This document shows positions 36,608 to 45,548 of a stretch of 64,000 nucleotides of DNA, in pieces. How positions within the stretch are numbered: position 1 is the stretch's first letter; every line of letters starts with the position of its first letter. Under the pieces are notes generated by a model. That model searched no databases. It was not told the origin of the DNA and saw only the letters and a program-made list of their open reading frames with translations. This DNA is from Bremerella cremea (GTDB lineage: Bacteria; Planctomycetota; Planctomycetia; Pirellulales; Pirellulaceae), in contig NZ_QPEX01000019.1 in NCBI RefSeq assembly GCF_003335505.1, forward strand, positions 1-64,000, written 5' to 3'. The translations under genes were made by a program, and so were the position numbers.

Positions 36608-37726
36608 CTAAGAATCGATCGTAACCCCACGATAGGTAATCTTCCCCTTGGTCGCGCTAAAGCGTTCGGCCAGTTGGGGAATGTCATTCATGTGTCCCAG
36701 AACAATTACAACATCTCCACTTCCCAGAAGAGTCTCTCCAGGCGGGTTCAAAATCGTGGTGCCATCGGGCTTTCTTATTCCGACGATCAGAAATCCGTGG
36801 TTGCTACGAAGCTCGATACTGCTAATGGTGTTGCCAACCAGTGCTGCCCCATCGACGACAACCAGTTCATCAAATTGCAAACCGATCTGCCCCAGTTCCT
36901 CTTTCATATCCCCCTGCGAGGTCAACTGCTCGAGCATATTTTCAGCTGAGGGGCGAATGATCATCTGCGCGAGCTTCTTCGCGCCAATCGCCGTTGGCAG
37001 AACGACTTTGTTGGCGCCGCAGCCTAGTAGCTTCTTTTCGGTCTTCGGGTTTTCGCCGCGGGCAATGATCATTAGGTCGGGATTCATGCCGCGCGCAGTC
37101 ACCGCAACAAAGACATTCGTGGTGTCCTCGGAGAGAACCGTTGCCAATACGGTGGCACGCTTGATACCGGCCTGCTCTAGCACATGCTCGTCGGTGGCAT
37201 CGCCATTGATAAAAAGGTAGCCTAATTCGTATGCGGCATGTAGTCGCCGTTCGTCGGTATCGACCACGACGAAAGGCTTTCCGGACGTTGCTAACTCGCG
37301 AGCCAGGATCGATCCCATTCGTCCGACTCCACAGATGATGGTGTGCTGATCGAGTCGATCTATTTCCATAGACATGCGTCGCGCTCCTAAAGCTTTCTGT
37401 AATTCGCCATCGACCAGCATTTGCATGAAACCGCCCACGGTATAAATCACTGCGCCGTAGCCTGCGATGATGACCATGATGGTCAACGCTCGCAGGGCTG
37501 GTGATTCAACCGGATGGACCTCGCCATAGCCGACGCCAAATATCGTGATGACCACCATGTAAATCGAATCGTCCAACCGCCACCCATGGGCCATGTACCC
37601 AGCGACCGCCGTCACACTGATCGCAAGAAACAAAAAGGCCCCGACGACCATCTTTCGGATGGGACCGGTCATGGGTAGCTTGGGCTTCGGAGGCGGATGG
37701 TCCGGATCGAGGTGCTGGGATACCAC
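36608..37726 (-). CDS. Two-pass potassium channel with RCK (TrkA-N/TrkA-C) domains
   Basis: The product has 372 residues. Helix 1 (about 27-46), a pore with filter 'TIFGVGYGEVHP' (about 62-73) and helix 2 (about 82-105) form the Ion_trans_2 unit. The cytosolic RCK domain starts at 'HTIICGVGRMGSILARELA' (Rossmann GxGxxG) and ends with an RCK-C domain near 300-370. The filter has GVGYGE in place of the usual TVGYGD. It probably forms an MthK-like ligand-gated K+ channel in the inner membrane. Confidence 0.9.
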   Translation of the reverse strand: MVSQHLDPDHPPPKPKLPMTGPIRKMVVGAFLFLAISVTAVAGYMAHGWRLDDSIYMVVITIFGVGYGEVHPVESPALRALTIMVIIAGYGAVIYTVGGFMQMLVDGELQKALGARRMSMEIDRLDQHTIICGVGRMGSILARELATSGKPFVVVDTDERRLHAAYELGYLFINGDATDEHVLEQAGIKRATVLATVLSEDTTNVFVAVTARGMNPDLMIIARGENPKTEKKLLGCGANKVVLPTAIGAKKLAQMIIRPSAENMLEQLTSQGDMKEELGQIGLQFDELVVVDGAALVGNTISSIELRSNHGFLIVGIRKPDGTTILNPPGETLLGSGDVVIVLGHMNDIPQLAERFSATKGKITYRGVTIDS

Positions 37727-38020
37727 GCGTTGGTTTTATTCTCCCCGGAACCTAGTTCCGGGATAGTTGGCATGAAGGCAAAGACCAAAGCAACGACCTA
37801 ATCCGCCTAAGATAGTCGATGCAGGCAAGTTATCTCGCTTGAGTCTAGCACCGCAAACGCTTGTCCGCCATGACGAAAAGGGACCACAGTCCCAGTGCCG
37901 ATCAATTGTCTTGACAAGTGTTGTTAAAACGCCCACAATTTCCCAAGTCGACTCGCTGGCTGTGCCGAATTTTTGACAGCCCACCGAGCGTAAAACCGTT
38001 TTCTTTAGGCGTTCCCCTTG

Positions 38021-39076
38021 ATGGGATCTCTTCCTTTGAAATCGTTGCCTCGGCTTTGGCCTTTTTATGCCTGGCTAGTCGCGTTTTATGGAACGTGGCT
38101 GGCGATTGTCACGTTTGCTGGCTGCTGGCCCACGGTGGTATCGCACTGGCCGATTGCTCTCACCATGTCGGTTGGATCGTACGTTGCCGGGTCAACTCCG
38201 ATGGGAGGGGGAACCGTCGCGTTTCCCGTCTTGGTCCTCTTGTTCGACATGCCTGGCTCGCTGGGCCGAAATTTTGGCTTAGCGATTCAATCGATTGGGA
38301 TGGTCTCGGCCAGTATTTACATCCTGTCGTCCGGAAAAAGCGTCGACTGGGACCTGCTTCGCCCAGCTTTGATAGGAGCCTTGTTCGGCATGCCACTAGG
38401 AGCGGCCTGGGTGGCACCAGGCATTTCCGATCTTGCCGTCAAGCTGACCTTTGCCGTGATTTGGGCCAGCTTCGGAATCATGCACTTAGTGAAGCTGCGC
38501 GAATTGGTTGCCTCGACCGGAATCAGCCAACGTTGGCGGGCATTCGATTTACCAATCGGGCTGCTCATTGGGGTCGTTGGTGGCGTCGCCTCTTCGATCA
38601 CAGGTGTCGGAATCGATATGCTCATCTATGCGACGTTAGTTCTGCTCTATCGAGCCGACCTCAAGCTTGCCATTCCCACATCGGTAATATTAATGGCATT
38701 TACGTCGGTTGTCGGAATTGCCTCGAACGCGTGTTTAGCGACGTGGTTCCCCTCTGCCTACGCGATCGATGGAGAGGTCTTTTCCAACTGGCTGGCTGCC
38801 GCGCCGGTCGTGGCGATAGGAGCACCGTTTGGCGCCTTGGTGGTGAACCTGATCAGCCGAACCCCAACGTTGGTGATCGTGTCACTCTTATGTATCGGGC
38901 AATTCGCCTGGACGCTTATTCACGAACAAGTTAGCGGCATGGCATTGGTCGGAGCGATAGCTGGCGTGCTGCTGTTTAATGTCTTATTTCACGGGTTGTA
39001 CTATCTTGGGCGAGGAGAAGCTCCGTTTGCGATATCAAGCCCCACGGAACTGGCCACCGATGAAGGCGAGGGCTAG
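38021..39076 (+). CDS. TauE/SafE-family permease
   Basis: The product has 351 residues with about eight to nine hydrophobic segments. 'GSTPMGGGTVAFPVLVLLFDMP' near 55-75 and 'VGGVASSITGVGIDMLIYATLVLLY' are the paired family motifs. Members export organosulfur compounds or sulfite, but substrate cannot be read from sequence. ATG at 38021 is preferred over the TTG just before it. Confidence 0.85.
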   Translation: MGSLPLKSLPRLWPFYAWLVAFYGTWLAIVTFAGCWPTVVSHWPIALTMSVGSYVAGSTPMGGGTVAFPVLVLLFDMPGSLGRNFGLAIQSIGMVSASIYILSSGKSVDWDLLRPALIGALFGMPLGAAWVAPGISDLAVKLTFAVIWASFGIMHLVKLRELVASTGISQRWRAFDLPIGLLIGVVGGVASSITGVGIDMLIYATLVLLYRADLKLAIPTSVILMAFTSVVGIASNACLATWFPSAYAIDGEVFSNWLAAAPVVAIGAPFGALVVNLISRTPTLVIVSLLCIGQFAWTLIHEQVSGMALVGAIAGVLLFNVLFHGLYYLGRGEAPFAISSPTELATDEGEG

Positions 39077-39163
39077 AAAGCCCCCTCTTACGAATGCCGC
39101 GATTGTTCCGCACAATGAAACAAACGACACCACTTCTCTTCACCATCCCCAGGAGTTTTCCGC

Positions 39164-39670
39164 ATGAAATCGCCCAAGACCGTTTTCGAGGGGATTCGTT
39201 TTAATATCGAGCGTGTCTGGCAAGGAGAACGCCCCCGCGATGTCATGCGTCACCCAGGGGCAGCCGTGATTCTTCCGCTGGTCGATGCCGAGCATGTTTG
39301 CCTGATCAAGAACTATCGCATTGCCGTCGATCAAACGCTTTTTGAGCTGCCTGCTGGCACCCTCGAACCGAATGAACCACCGGAAATCACCGCTGGCCGC
39401 GAACTGCAAGAAGAGACTGGTTACCAGGCAGACAAGATCGAGTTGCTAACCGTCTACTATCCTTCGCCAGGGGTGATGGACGAGAAAATGTATACCTACC
39501 TCGCCACCGGCCTAACCATGTACGCCCCGGCCCGCGAAGAAGGGGAAGAAATTGAGAACCACATCGTTTCTCTAACCGAAGCGAAAGCAATGATCCGCGA
39601 CGGGCGCATTGCCGACGGGAAGACGATCGCCGGGCTACTTTATTATTTTCAGTTTCAACAAGCTCGGTAG
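39164..39670 (+). CDS. NUDIX hydrolase (ADP-ribose pyrophosphatase-like)
   Basis: This 168-residue cytosolic enzyme has an intact Nudix box, starting at the G of 'ELPAGTLEPNE' and ending 'RELQEETGY' (about residues 68-90), with the REUxEE metal site. 'YYPSPGVMDEKMYTYLA' downstream is typical of ADP-ribose/ADP-sugar pyrophosphatases. TTCCGC and AGGAG lie just upstream of the ATG. Confidence 0.92.
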   Translation: MKSPKTVFEGIRFNIERVWQGERPRDVMRHPGAAVILPLVDAEHVCLIKNYRIAVDQTLFELPAGTLEPNEPPEITAGRELQEETGYQADKIELLTVYYPSPGVMDEKMYTYLATGLTMYAPAREEGEEIENHIVSLTEAKAMIRDGRIADGKTIAGLLYYFQFQQAR

Positions 39671-39687
39671 CGTGCGGAATATCAGGC

Positions 39688-40125
39688 TTACTGAGGCGTC
39701 AACTTCTCGCGTGGCTTCACCTGCATGCCATCTTCCGTTGCCTGAACGAATCCTGCGTCTACCATTTCGCGGTAAGATTCCGTAATCGGAATAACTTCGA
39801 TCCCCAACTTGCCTAAGACGCGTGCGGCCAATTTAGCTCGCCCGCCCGACTTGCAGTGGCAATAGATTTTCTGGTCGGGATCTGCTTTGATTTTTTCGAG
39901 TGCCTTATCGCGGTTCTCCCGTGAATTGATCTCGGAACCAGGCACCAAGATTGCGTGAGCTAAATGCTCTCGCTTCCATTCGTCTTCTTCTCGAACGTCA
40001 ATTAAGACCGCCTTACCCTCCTCGACTTGCTTCTGAACTTCCTTCAGATCGACCGCCAACGCAGGCGACACCAGGGCAAACACAGCCAATAGGCTCAAAG
40101 CGAACGAGTAAGTTGGATTGATCAT
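39688..40125 (-). CDS. Exported rhodanese-like protein with active-site Cys
   Basis: The product has 145 residues from the ATG at 40125 (MINPTYSF), which begins a signal peptide ending ALA. The single rhodanese domain reads 'AVLIDVREEDEWKREHLAHA' and 'KIYCHCKSGGRAKLAARVL', with the persulfide-forming Cys in the CKSGGR loop. Location is periplasmic. Sulfur transfer to an acceptor is inferred from the family. A related protein lacking this Cys is encoded just upstream on the same strand. Confidence 0.88.
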   Translation of the reverse strand: MINPTYSFALSLLAVFALVSPALAVDLKEVQKQVEEGKAVLIDVREEDEWKREHLAHAILVPGSEINSRENRDKALEKIKADPDQKIYCHCKSGGRAKLAARVLGKLGIEVIPITESYREMVDAGFVQATEDGMQVKPREKLTPQ

Positions 40126-40310
40126 CGTTACAAGTTTTTTCAGAGACGGTTGTGTTACGGAGGCATGCGTCCAGAACGCATGGACATAAGGGTTTCCGTA
40201 AATATAACCAAACGAGGATTCCGATGCACGTCGCAATCCTCGCAGAAAACCGCCACCTCTACCATAAACTTGCTCACATTCAGCAAGACATCAGCCCCCA
40301 TTTCAGTGCT

Positions 40311-40748
40311 TTAAGGTGCAGAAATCGGGATACTCGGGTCGTAATCAGGATCGCCCGCTTTCTTTTCCTTAAACCCGGCTGCCACAAAATCTTGGTATGG
40401 CTGGGTAATCGGAATCACTTTGGCATTCACTCGATTAAACATATCCGAGGCAACAACGGCCACCTTTCCCTTTTCACTGAAGCAGTAGATCTTCAGGTCA
40501 GGGACGGCCGTGTATGGCGAGATGAACTTCCGGGCCTCAACATCCATCGAAACCTTGGAGAACGGGCAAGGCACCGCCAAGACGAGATGGGCTTTCTTCC
40601 ACTGGACCTCTTCGCGAACATCGAGCAGGACAGCCTTTTCCGCCTCGATCTCTTTTTTCAGTTCCCGCAAATCGATTGCCAATACGTTCGAAGCAAAAGC
40701 TAGCGAGCCCAAGATGGTTAGCAGGGGCAATACGCGTCGATAATCCAT
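40311..40748 (-). CDS. Exported rhodanese-like paralog lacking the catalytic Cys
   Basis: The product has 145 residues, the same length and plan as the downstream rhodanese: signal peptide to about residue 24, 'AVLLDVREEVQWKKAHLVLA', then 'KIYCFSEKGKVAVVAS' where the paralog has YCHCKSGGRAKLAA. The nucleophile Cys is Ser here and the loop glycines are lost, so sulfurtransferase activity is unlikely. It lies 43 bp downstream of asnS and may share its transcript. A tandem duplication followed by loss of catalysis is the simplest history. Confidence 0.85.
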   Translation of the reverse strand: MDYRRVLPLLTILGSLAFASNVLAIDLRELKKEIEAEKAVLLDVREEVQWKKAHLVLAVPCPFSKVSMDVEARKFISPYTAVPDLKIYCFSEKGKVAVVASDMFNRVNAKVIPITQPYQDFVAAGFKEKKAGDPDYDPSIPISAP

Positions 40749-40791
40749 ATTGTCGGTTTCCTAGAGGCCAAGGGCGAAAAGGAAGGGCCGA

Positions 40792-42183
40792 CTAAAATTC
40801 GGCCCAGCCAGGAGTCCGGGGGAATGGGATCACGTCCCGAATGTTCCCCATGCCAGTAATAAACTGTAGGACGCGTTCTAGGCCAAGGCCAAAACCAGAG
40901 TGAGGAACCGTGCCATATCGACGTAAGTCTAGATACCACCAGTACTCTTCGGCGTTGAGCCCCTGCTCGGCCATGCGGCTTTCGAGCACATCGAGCCGTT
41001 CTTCCCGCTGGCTGCCGCCAATAATCTCGCCCACTTTAGGGACCAAAACATCCATCGCCCGGACCGTTTTTCCGTCGTCGTTACACCGCATGTAGAACGG
41101 TTTGATCGATCGCGGGTAGTCGTGCAAGATAACCGGTCGCTTGAAATGCTGCTCGGTAAGATACCGCTCGTGCTCCGACTGAAGATCCATCCCCCAACTG
41201 ACCGGGTACTCGAACGGATGCCCCGATTTCTGCAGGATGTCAATTGCATCGGTATAGCTGCAGCGAAGGAACTCGCTTTGGACAATCCCTTCCAGCGTAT
41301 CCAAAATGCCAGGCTCGATCCGCTCGTTGAAGAAAGCCATATCCTCAGCACAGTCGTTCATCACGTCGGTAAAAATCCGCTTGAGAAACGCTTCTGCCAC
41401 TTCCATATTGGCTTCTAAATCGGCAAACGCGATCTCCGGTTCTACCATCCAAAACTCGGCCAAGTGACGCGAAGTATTGGAATTTTCAGCCCGAAAGGTG
41501 GGTCCAAAGGTATAAACTTTACCGAGCGAGGTCGCGAAGATTTCCCCTTCCAATTGGCCACTTACGGTCAGGTAAGCAGGCCGGGCAAAGAAGTCCTTGC
41601 TGAAGTCGATCTTGCCGTTGACCTTGGGTGGCTGCTCGATATCTAAGGTCGTCACCCGAAACATCTCGCCAGCCCCTTCACAGTCGGAAGCAGTGATGAT
41701 CGGTGTGTTGACGTACAGGAAGCCTCGTTCTTGAAAGAACTGGTGAATCGAGAACGAAACCCGATTCCGCACGCGAAAGACAGAACCAAACGTATTCGAG
41801 CGCGTGCGCAGATGCGCCCATTCCCGCAGCTTTTCAAACGTATGCCGCTTCTTTTGCAGCGGATAGGTCTCGGCATCGGCAGTGCCATAGAGAAAGACTT
41901 CGGACGCCTGAACTTCGGTCGATTGTCCTTTGCCTTGCGACTCTTTTACTTCGCCCACAACACGAATTGAGCAACCGGGCGTGAGGTGTTTGATCTCGCT
42001 CTCGTAGTTTGGCAGCTTGTCGTCGGCGACTACCTGAATATTGGCCAGACAGCTTCCATCGTTCAGTTCGATGAAGCTAAAGCCCCCTTTCGAGTCGCGG
42101 CGCGTACGAACCCAACCTTCGAGGCAAACTTGCTGGCCAATTGTCTCCGCACCACGAGCTTCCAGAACAGACCGTTTCTGCAT
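40792..42183 (-). CDS. asnS: Asparaginyl-tRNA synthetase
   Basis: The product has 463 residues. The N-terminal OB fold for anticodon binding ('[26 protein letters not shown]') is followed by the class II catalytic core: motif 1 near '[15 protein letters not shown]', motif 2 '[21 protein letters not shown]', and motif 3 '[16 protein letters not shown]' near the end. The residues favour Asn over Asp specificity (short bacterial AsnS length, no GAD insertion). The presence of AsnS suggests direct charging of tRNA-Asn. Confidence 0.96.
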   Translation of the reverse strand: MQKRSVLEARGAETIGQQVCLEGWVRTRRDSKGGFSFIELNDGSCLANIQVVADDKLPNYESEIKHLTPGCSIRVVGEVKESQGKGQSTEVQASEVFLYGTADAETYPLQKKRHTFEKLREWAHLRTRSNTFGSVFRVRNRVSFSIHQFFQERGFLYVNTPIITASDCEGAGEMFRVTTLDIEQPPKVNGKIDFSKDFFARPAYLTVSGQLEGEIFATSLGKVYTFGPTFRAENSNTSRHLAEFWMVEPEIAFADLEANMEVAEAFLKRIFTDVMNDCAEDMAFFNERIEPGILDTLEGIVQSEFLRCSYTDAIDILQKSGHPFEYPVSWGMDLQSEHERYLTEQHFKRPVILHDYPRSIKPFYMRCNDDGKTVRAMDVLVPKVGEIIGGSQREERLDVLESRMAEQGLNAEEYWWYLDLRRYGTVPHSGFGLGLERVLQFITGMGNIRDVIPFPRTPGWAEF

Positions 42184-42264
42184 GGGACCTTCCCTGAATA
42201 TCGATTTACATCCGTTGCGATCCCGGCCTTGCTAGGCGGTCGGGATCACTGGGAGTGAGCTGAA

Positions 42265-44103
42265 TTACGACGCTTCGGCGACTTCTTCTGAGCCTTCTTT
42301 TTCATCAAAAGGCTTTCGGAGGAAGAATCCGCCTATAAACAGGATCAGATAGCCGACCACAACGGTCAAGACGGTGTACTTCAGCGGAAGTGGCGTACCG
42401 GCACCGGTGATCTTGTCGTAAAGCGCCACGCTGGCAGCCGCAATGGCACCAATCACCGAGACAATCATCAGCAGATTCCAGATCAGCCAGCTGACGCCGG
42501 TTGGCTTATCTTTCCCCAAAATCCGTTTGCTGTTCATCATCATGAAGAACGTTACGTAGGCAATCGGCAGGAACATGATGGCAAAGCTCGACACCAGAAT
42601 ACTCAGCCAGGTTTGCGCCGATCCCTGCCAAACCACAAACCAGGATGCGCCTGAAAGCCCAGCCAACGCACAACCCACGATATGAACAGCACCATTTGGT
42701 TTAACGTTGGCCATTTCCGTGAAAGCGTAGCCGTTGATCATCATGAGAATCACAATGGTCGAAAAGCCCATTCCTAATACGCCGATACCAAAAACCCACT
42801 TCGCAAGAAATTCACCTAACAGAGGCTTTAGCGAGTCGGCCAAAACAGATTCCTTCCGCTTCACCAGTGAAGAAGCCAGAGTCTTTTCTTGTGGAGATAG
42901 TTTTGCAATTTGTTCCTGCAAAGGCACAAAAGGCTTGAGTCCCGTTTTCTCAGTATCCGGAGCAACTAGATTGGCAATCAGTTTGCCTTGATTGATTTCG
43001 CCAGATTCGGTTTTGGAAGCAGCCAGGTATTCTTCGGGTATCTCAAACGCTTGCTGATCTTCCTTGATAATACGCGTGGCAAGCAATTTTGCCCAATCAT
43101 CGTAGATCTTGCTCTCAGTCATCTCTGCCGGATCTTCAGACAGCAGTTCTTTGCCCGGATTCGCATGAAACGCCGCAGCAGAGGCAATCACCACACAGCT
43201 TGTCACCAAGATGTAGGGAATCGCCATACCAGTGCAGAGATCGAAGCGAGCCAGCCCACGAAAAGGACGATCCCAACCGCGAGCCAACATCGAGTAAGGC
43301 ATCATAAAGGTCATGTTGATCCCAACAGCCGTCGCTGCAGCCCCAATCATCGAGGCTCGCTGAACTTCGATAATTTTTTCGGTCCAGTAGGACCGCTGAG
43401 GTTCTTCAACCTGTGAGGCAATCTCGGCCAGCTGACCAGTAGGCTGGCTCCAACCAGATAAATCTGGAATGAATCCTTGGAACACAGCAGACCACGAAAA
43501 CGCATCGCTCATGGATAACTTGATTACCACCCCAAAGAAGCAAAGCACGATGACGCCAATCATTCCTTTAAGCAGCACATCGAAGATCTTAGACGGGAGT
43601 CCAGGGCGCATGTTTAGCACCACCATACCGCCACCAGCCAGAAACAGGATGATGGAGACGATCACCTTGGACTGCAAGTCATCGGGCACCAGCCCCATGT
43701 TTGTATTGAGCACGCCATAGCACAAGGCAAACTGCGGCATCAAAAAGATCATGTTCGCCGCAACCGTCGCCAATACCCATCCCCAGCCGAGCACCGGGTT
43801 GATGTGGGAATTGATCTCGCGAAATGGTCGCTTGCCGGTAGAGAGGGTGACGTAGCTAATTGCCGAGAGCATCACCACCCCCATCACAATGGCAACTAAC
43901 TGCAACCACAGCAAGTTAAAACCACCCAAGATCCCTAAGAACACGGCCCCGGAAAGGGAACCGCCCCCTAAGGTAATCGCACTTTGAATCCAGCCAGGCC
44001 CCGACAATCGCACCCAAGCACCCAAAGTGGCGGCTGGACCGTTCGCTTGTGCCTCTTCCAGAATCTCTCGATCTGTTTCGACTTTGGTTGTGGTTTCCGA
44101 CAT
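42265..44103 (-). CDS. Atypical Nramp-like transporter
   Basis: The product has 612 residues from the ATG at 44103 (MSETTTK). About eleven hydrophobic segments and the opening 'GPGWIQSAITLGGGSLSGAVFLG' place it in the Nramp-like superfamily. The canonical helix-1 DPGN is absent (GGGS region instead), and the helix-6 MPH motif reads 'FMMPYSMLARG' (MPY). A hydrophilic insertion of about 110 residues (about 310-420) lengthens it well beyond the usual 400-450. Substrate is therefore uncertain: Mg2+, another cation or something else. It lies between trxB and asnS on the same strand but not tightly spaced. Confidence 0.8.
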   Translation of the reverse strand: MSETTTKVETDREILEEAQANGPAATLGAWVRLSGPGWIQSAITLGGGSLSGAVFLGILGGFNLLWLQLVAIVMGVVMLSAISYVTLSTGKRPFREINSHINPVLGWGWVLATVAANMIFLMPQFALCYGVLNTNMGLVPDDLQSKVIVSIILFLAGGGMVVLNMRPGLPSKIFDVLLKGMIGVIVLCFFGVVIKLSMSDAFSWSAVFQGFIPDLSGWSQPTGQLAEIASQVEEPQRSYWTEKIIEVQRASMIGAAATAVGINMTFMMPYSMLARGWDRPFRGLARFDLCTGMAIPYILVTSCVVIASAAAFHANPGKELLSEDPAEMTESKIYDDWAKLLATRIIKEDQQAFEIPEEYLAASKTESGEINQGKLIANLVAPDTEKTGLKPFVPLQEQIAKLSPQEKTLASSLVKRKESVLADSLKPLLGEFLAKWVFGIGVLGMGFSTIVILMMINGYAFTEMANVKPNGAVHIVGCALAGLSGASWFVVWQGSAQTWLSILVSSFAIMFLPIAYVTFFMMMNSKRILGKDKPTGVSWLIWNLLMIVSVIGAIAAASVALYDKITGAGTPLPLKYTVLTVVVGYLILFIGGFFLRKPFDEKEGSEEVAEAS

Positions 44104-44164
44104 AGCGAATCCTTCGCCGAGATTTGGCGTAGATAAGGGGTGATGGGGAGGTGGGAACACAAAG

Positions 44165-44189
44165 AAGGGGAACTGTCGTAGTTCCCCTT
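44165..44189 (-). terminator. Hairpin downstream of trxB
   Basis: A perfect 10-bp stem, AAGGGGAACT and AGTTCCCCTT, has a 5-nt loop. On the minus strand it follows the trxB stop by about 75 bases but has only a weak T-rich tail, so it may be a partial terminator between trxB and the Nramp-like gene. Confidence 0.55.
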
Positions 44190-44262
44190 GCTTTGCTGAA
44201 TTCAGTTTGCAAATCGAACCAGCAAGGTTCTCAGTGCATCTAATGATGGTTGCATTTTTTGC

Positions 44263-45330
44263 TTAATGCAAGCCCTGCGAGGCCAGCCAACGCTCGGCAT
44301 CCAAAGCCGACATACAACCGGTTCCTGCGGCAGTGATTGCCTGACGGTAATAGTCGTCAGCAACGTCCCCGGCGGCGAAAACGCCCTCGACACTTGTATT
44401 GGTGCGGAACGGGACCGTCCACTTCAAATAGCCAGCATCGTTCATATCCAATTTTCCTTTCAGAAAATCGGTATTGGGAGTATGGCCAATCGCAAGAAAG
44501 AAGCCGCTGGTGTCCAATTGCTTCGTCGAATCGTCAACCGTGCTGGCCAAGTCGACCCCCGTAACGCCGTTCTCATCGTCTCCGAGAACTTCGGTCACCA
44601 CGTGGTTCCAGACGATCTCGACCTTCTTGTTGTCCATGATCCGGTCGACCATCGCTTGAGAAGCGCGGAGTTTGTCGCGGCGGTGAACTAAGTAGACTAC
44701 CGAACTGTACTTGCTGAGGTAGTCCGCTTCTTCGATGGCCGAGTCGCCACCACCCACAACAACGCACGGCTTGTTCCGGAAGCGAGGTAGCGCGCCATCG
44801 CAAACGGCACACGCACTGACACCGCGGTTTTTGTACTTATTCTCCGATTCCAAGCCCAGGTAATTGGCGCGAGCACCGGTGGCGATAATCACCGACCTGG
44901 CTTCAAGCCACTCGTCTCCTTCGCGTGGCTTCAGCTTGAAGGGTCGCTCAGAGAAATCGACCTCTACGATATCATCGGTGACAACACGCGTTCCGAAATT
45001 TTTGGCCTGTTGCCGCATAAGCTCCATCAACTCGGGGCCACTGACCCCATGCTTTTGGTGCGGAGCCATGTACTGACGAAGGCTCTCATCAATGGCGTTG
45101 TCGAGATAACCGCTGAGGTCCCCAGCGGGAAAACCGGGGAAGTTCTCGACTTCTGTCGTCATGGCCAGCTGCCCCAGCGGACCTCGCCCCAGGTCGTAAT
45201 GCTCCTGCAGAGCAGCGCCTTCGTAGAGCAATGGGTTCAAGTTTGCCCGCGCAGCATAAATGGCGGCAGTCCATCCAGCAGGGCCACTTCCGACGATAAC
45301 GACGTTTTCAGTCTTTTCTGACACGATCAA
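44263..45330 (-). CDS. trxB: Thioredoxin-disulfide reductase
   Basis: This 355-residue FAD enzyme reduces thioredoxin with NADPH. It has '[20 protein letters not shown]' for FAD, the redox motif 'CAVCDG' (usually CATC), '[18 protein letters not shown]' for NADPH, and '[28 protein letters not shown]' near the C-terminus. It is about 35 residues longer than typical TrxB, mostly in the middle. It is divergent from cstA. Confidence 0.95.
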   Translation of the reverse strand: MIVSEKTENVVIVGSGPAGWTAAIYAARANLNPLLYEGAALQEHYDLGRGPLGQLAMTTEVENFPGFPAGDLSGYLDNAIDESLRQYMAPHQKHGVSGPELMELMRQQAKNFGTRVVTDDIVEVDFSERPFKLKPREGDEWLEARSVIIATGARANYLGLESENKYKNRGVSACAVCDGALPRFRNKPCVVVGGGDSAIEEADYLSKYSSVVYLVHRRDKLRASQAMVDRIMDNKKVEIVWNHVVTEVLGDDENGVTGVDLASTVDDSTKQLDTSGFFLAIGHTPNTDFLKGKLDMNDAGYLKWTVPFRTNTSVEGVFAAGDVADDYYRQAITAAGTGCMSALDAERWLASQGLH

Positions 45331-45548
45331 TCCAATCCTTATGAAATCGTAGCGAGTCGGTGTGGGGCGTCTCGATGTACGAAAAAAAGTTTTCTCTGTT
45401 TTTATGTAAGCTATTCACCCCGCCAGGAGAATCCATCATTATAAAGATAGGCGGGAATGCCCACTATCCCCGCACCCAGACCCTCCTTCATGTTCCCTTC
45501 TCTCCTTGGATGCATGGCCCCCAACGCCGTGACACACATTTTTCGCCT

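Noticed and set aside
37918-38934. A long plus-strand frame overlapping the TauE/SafE gene
   Set aside because: Arg/Cys-rich composition without hydrophobic segments; the overlapping frame has a clear family match.
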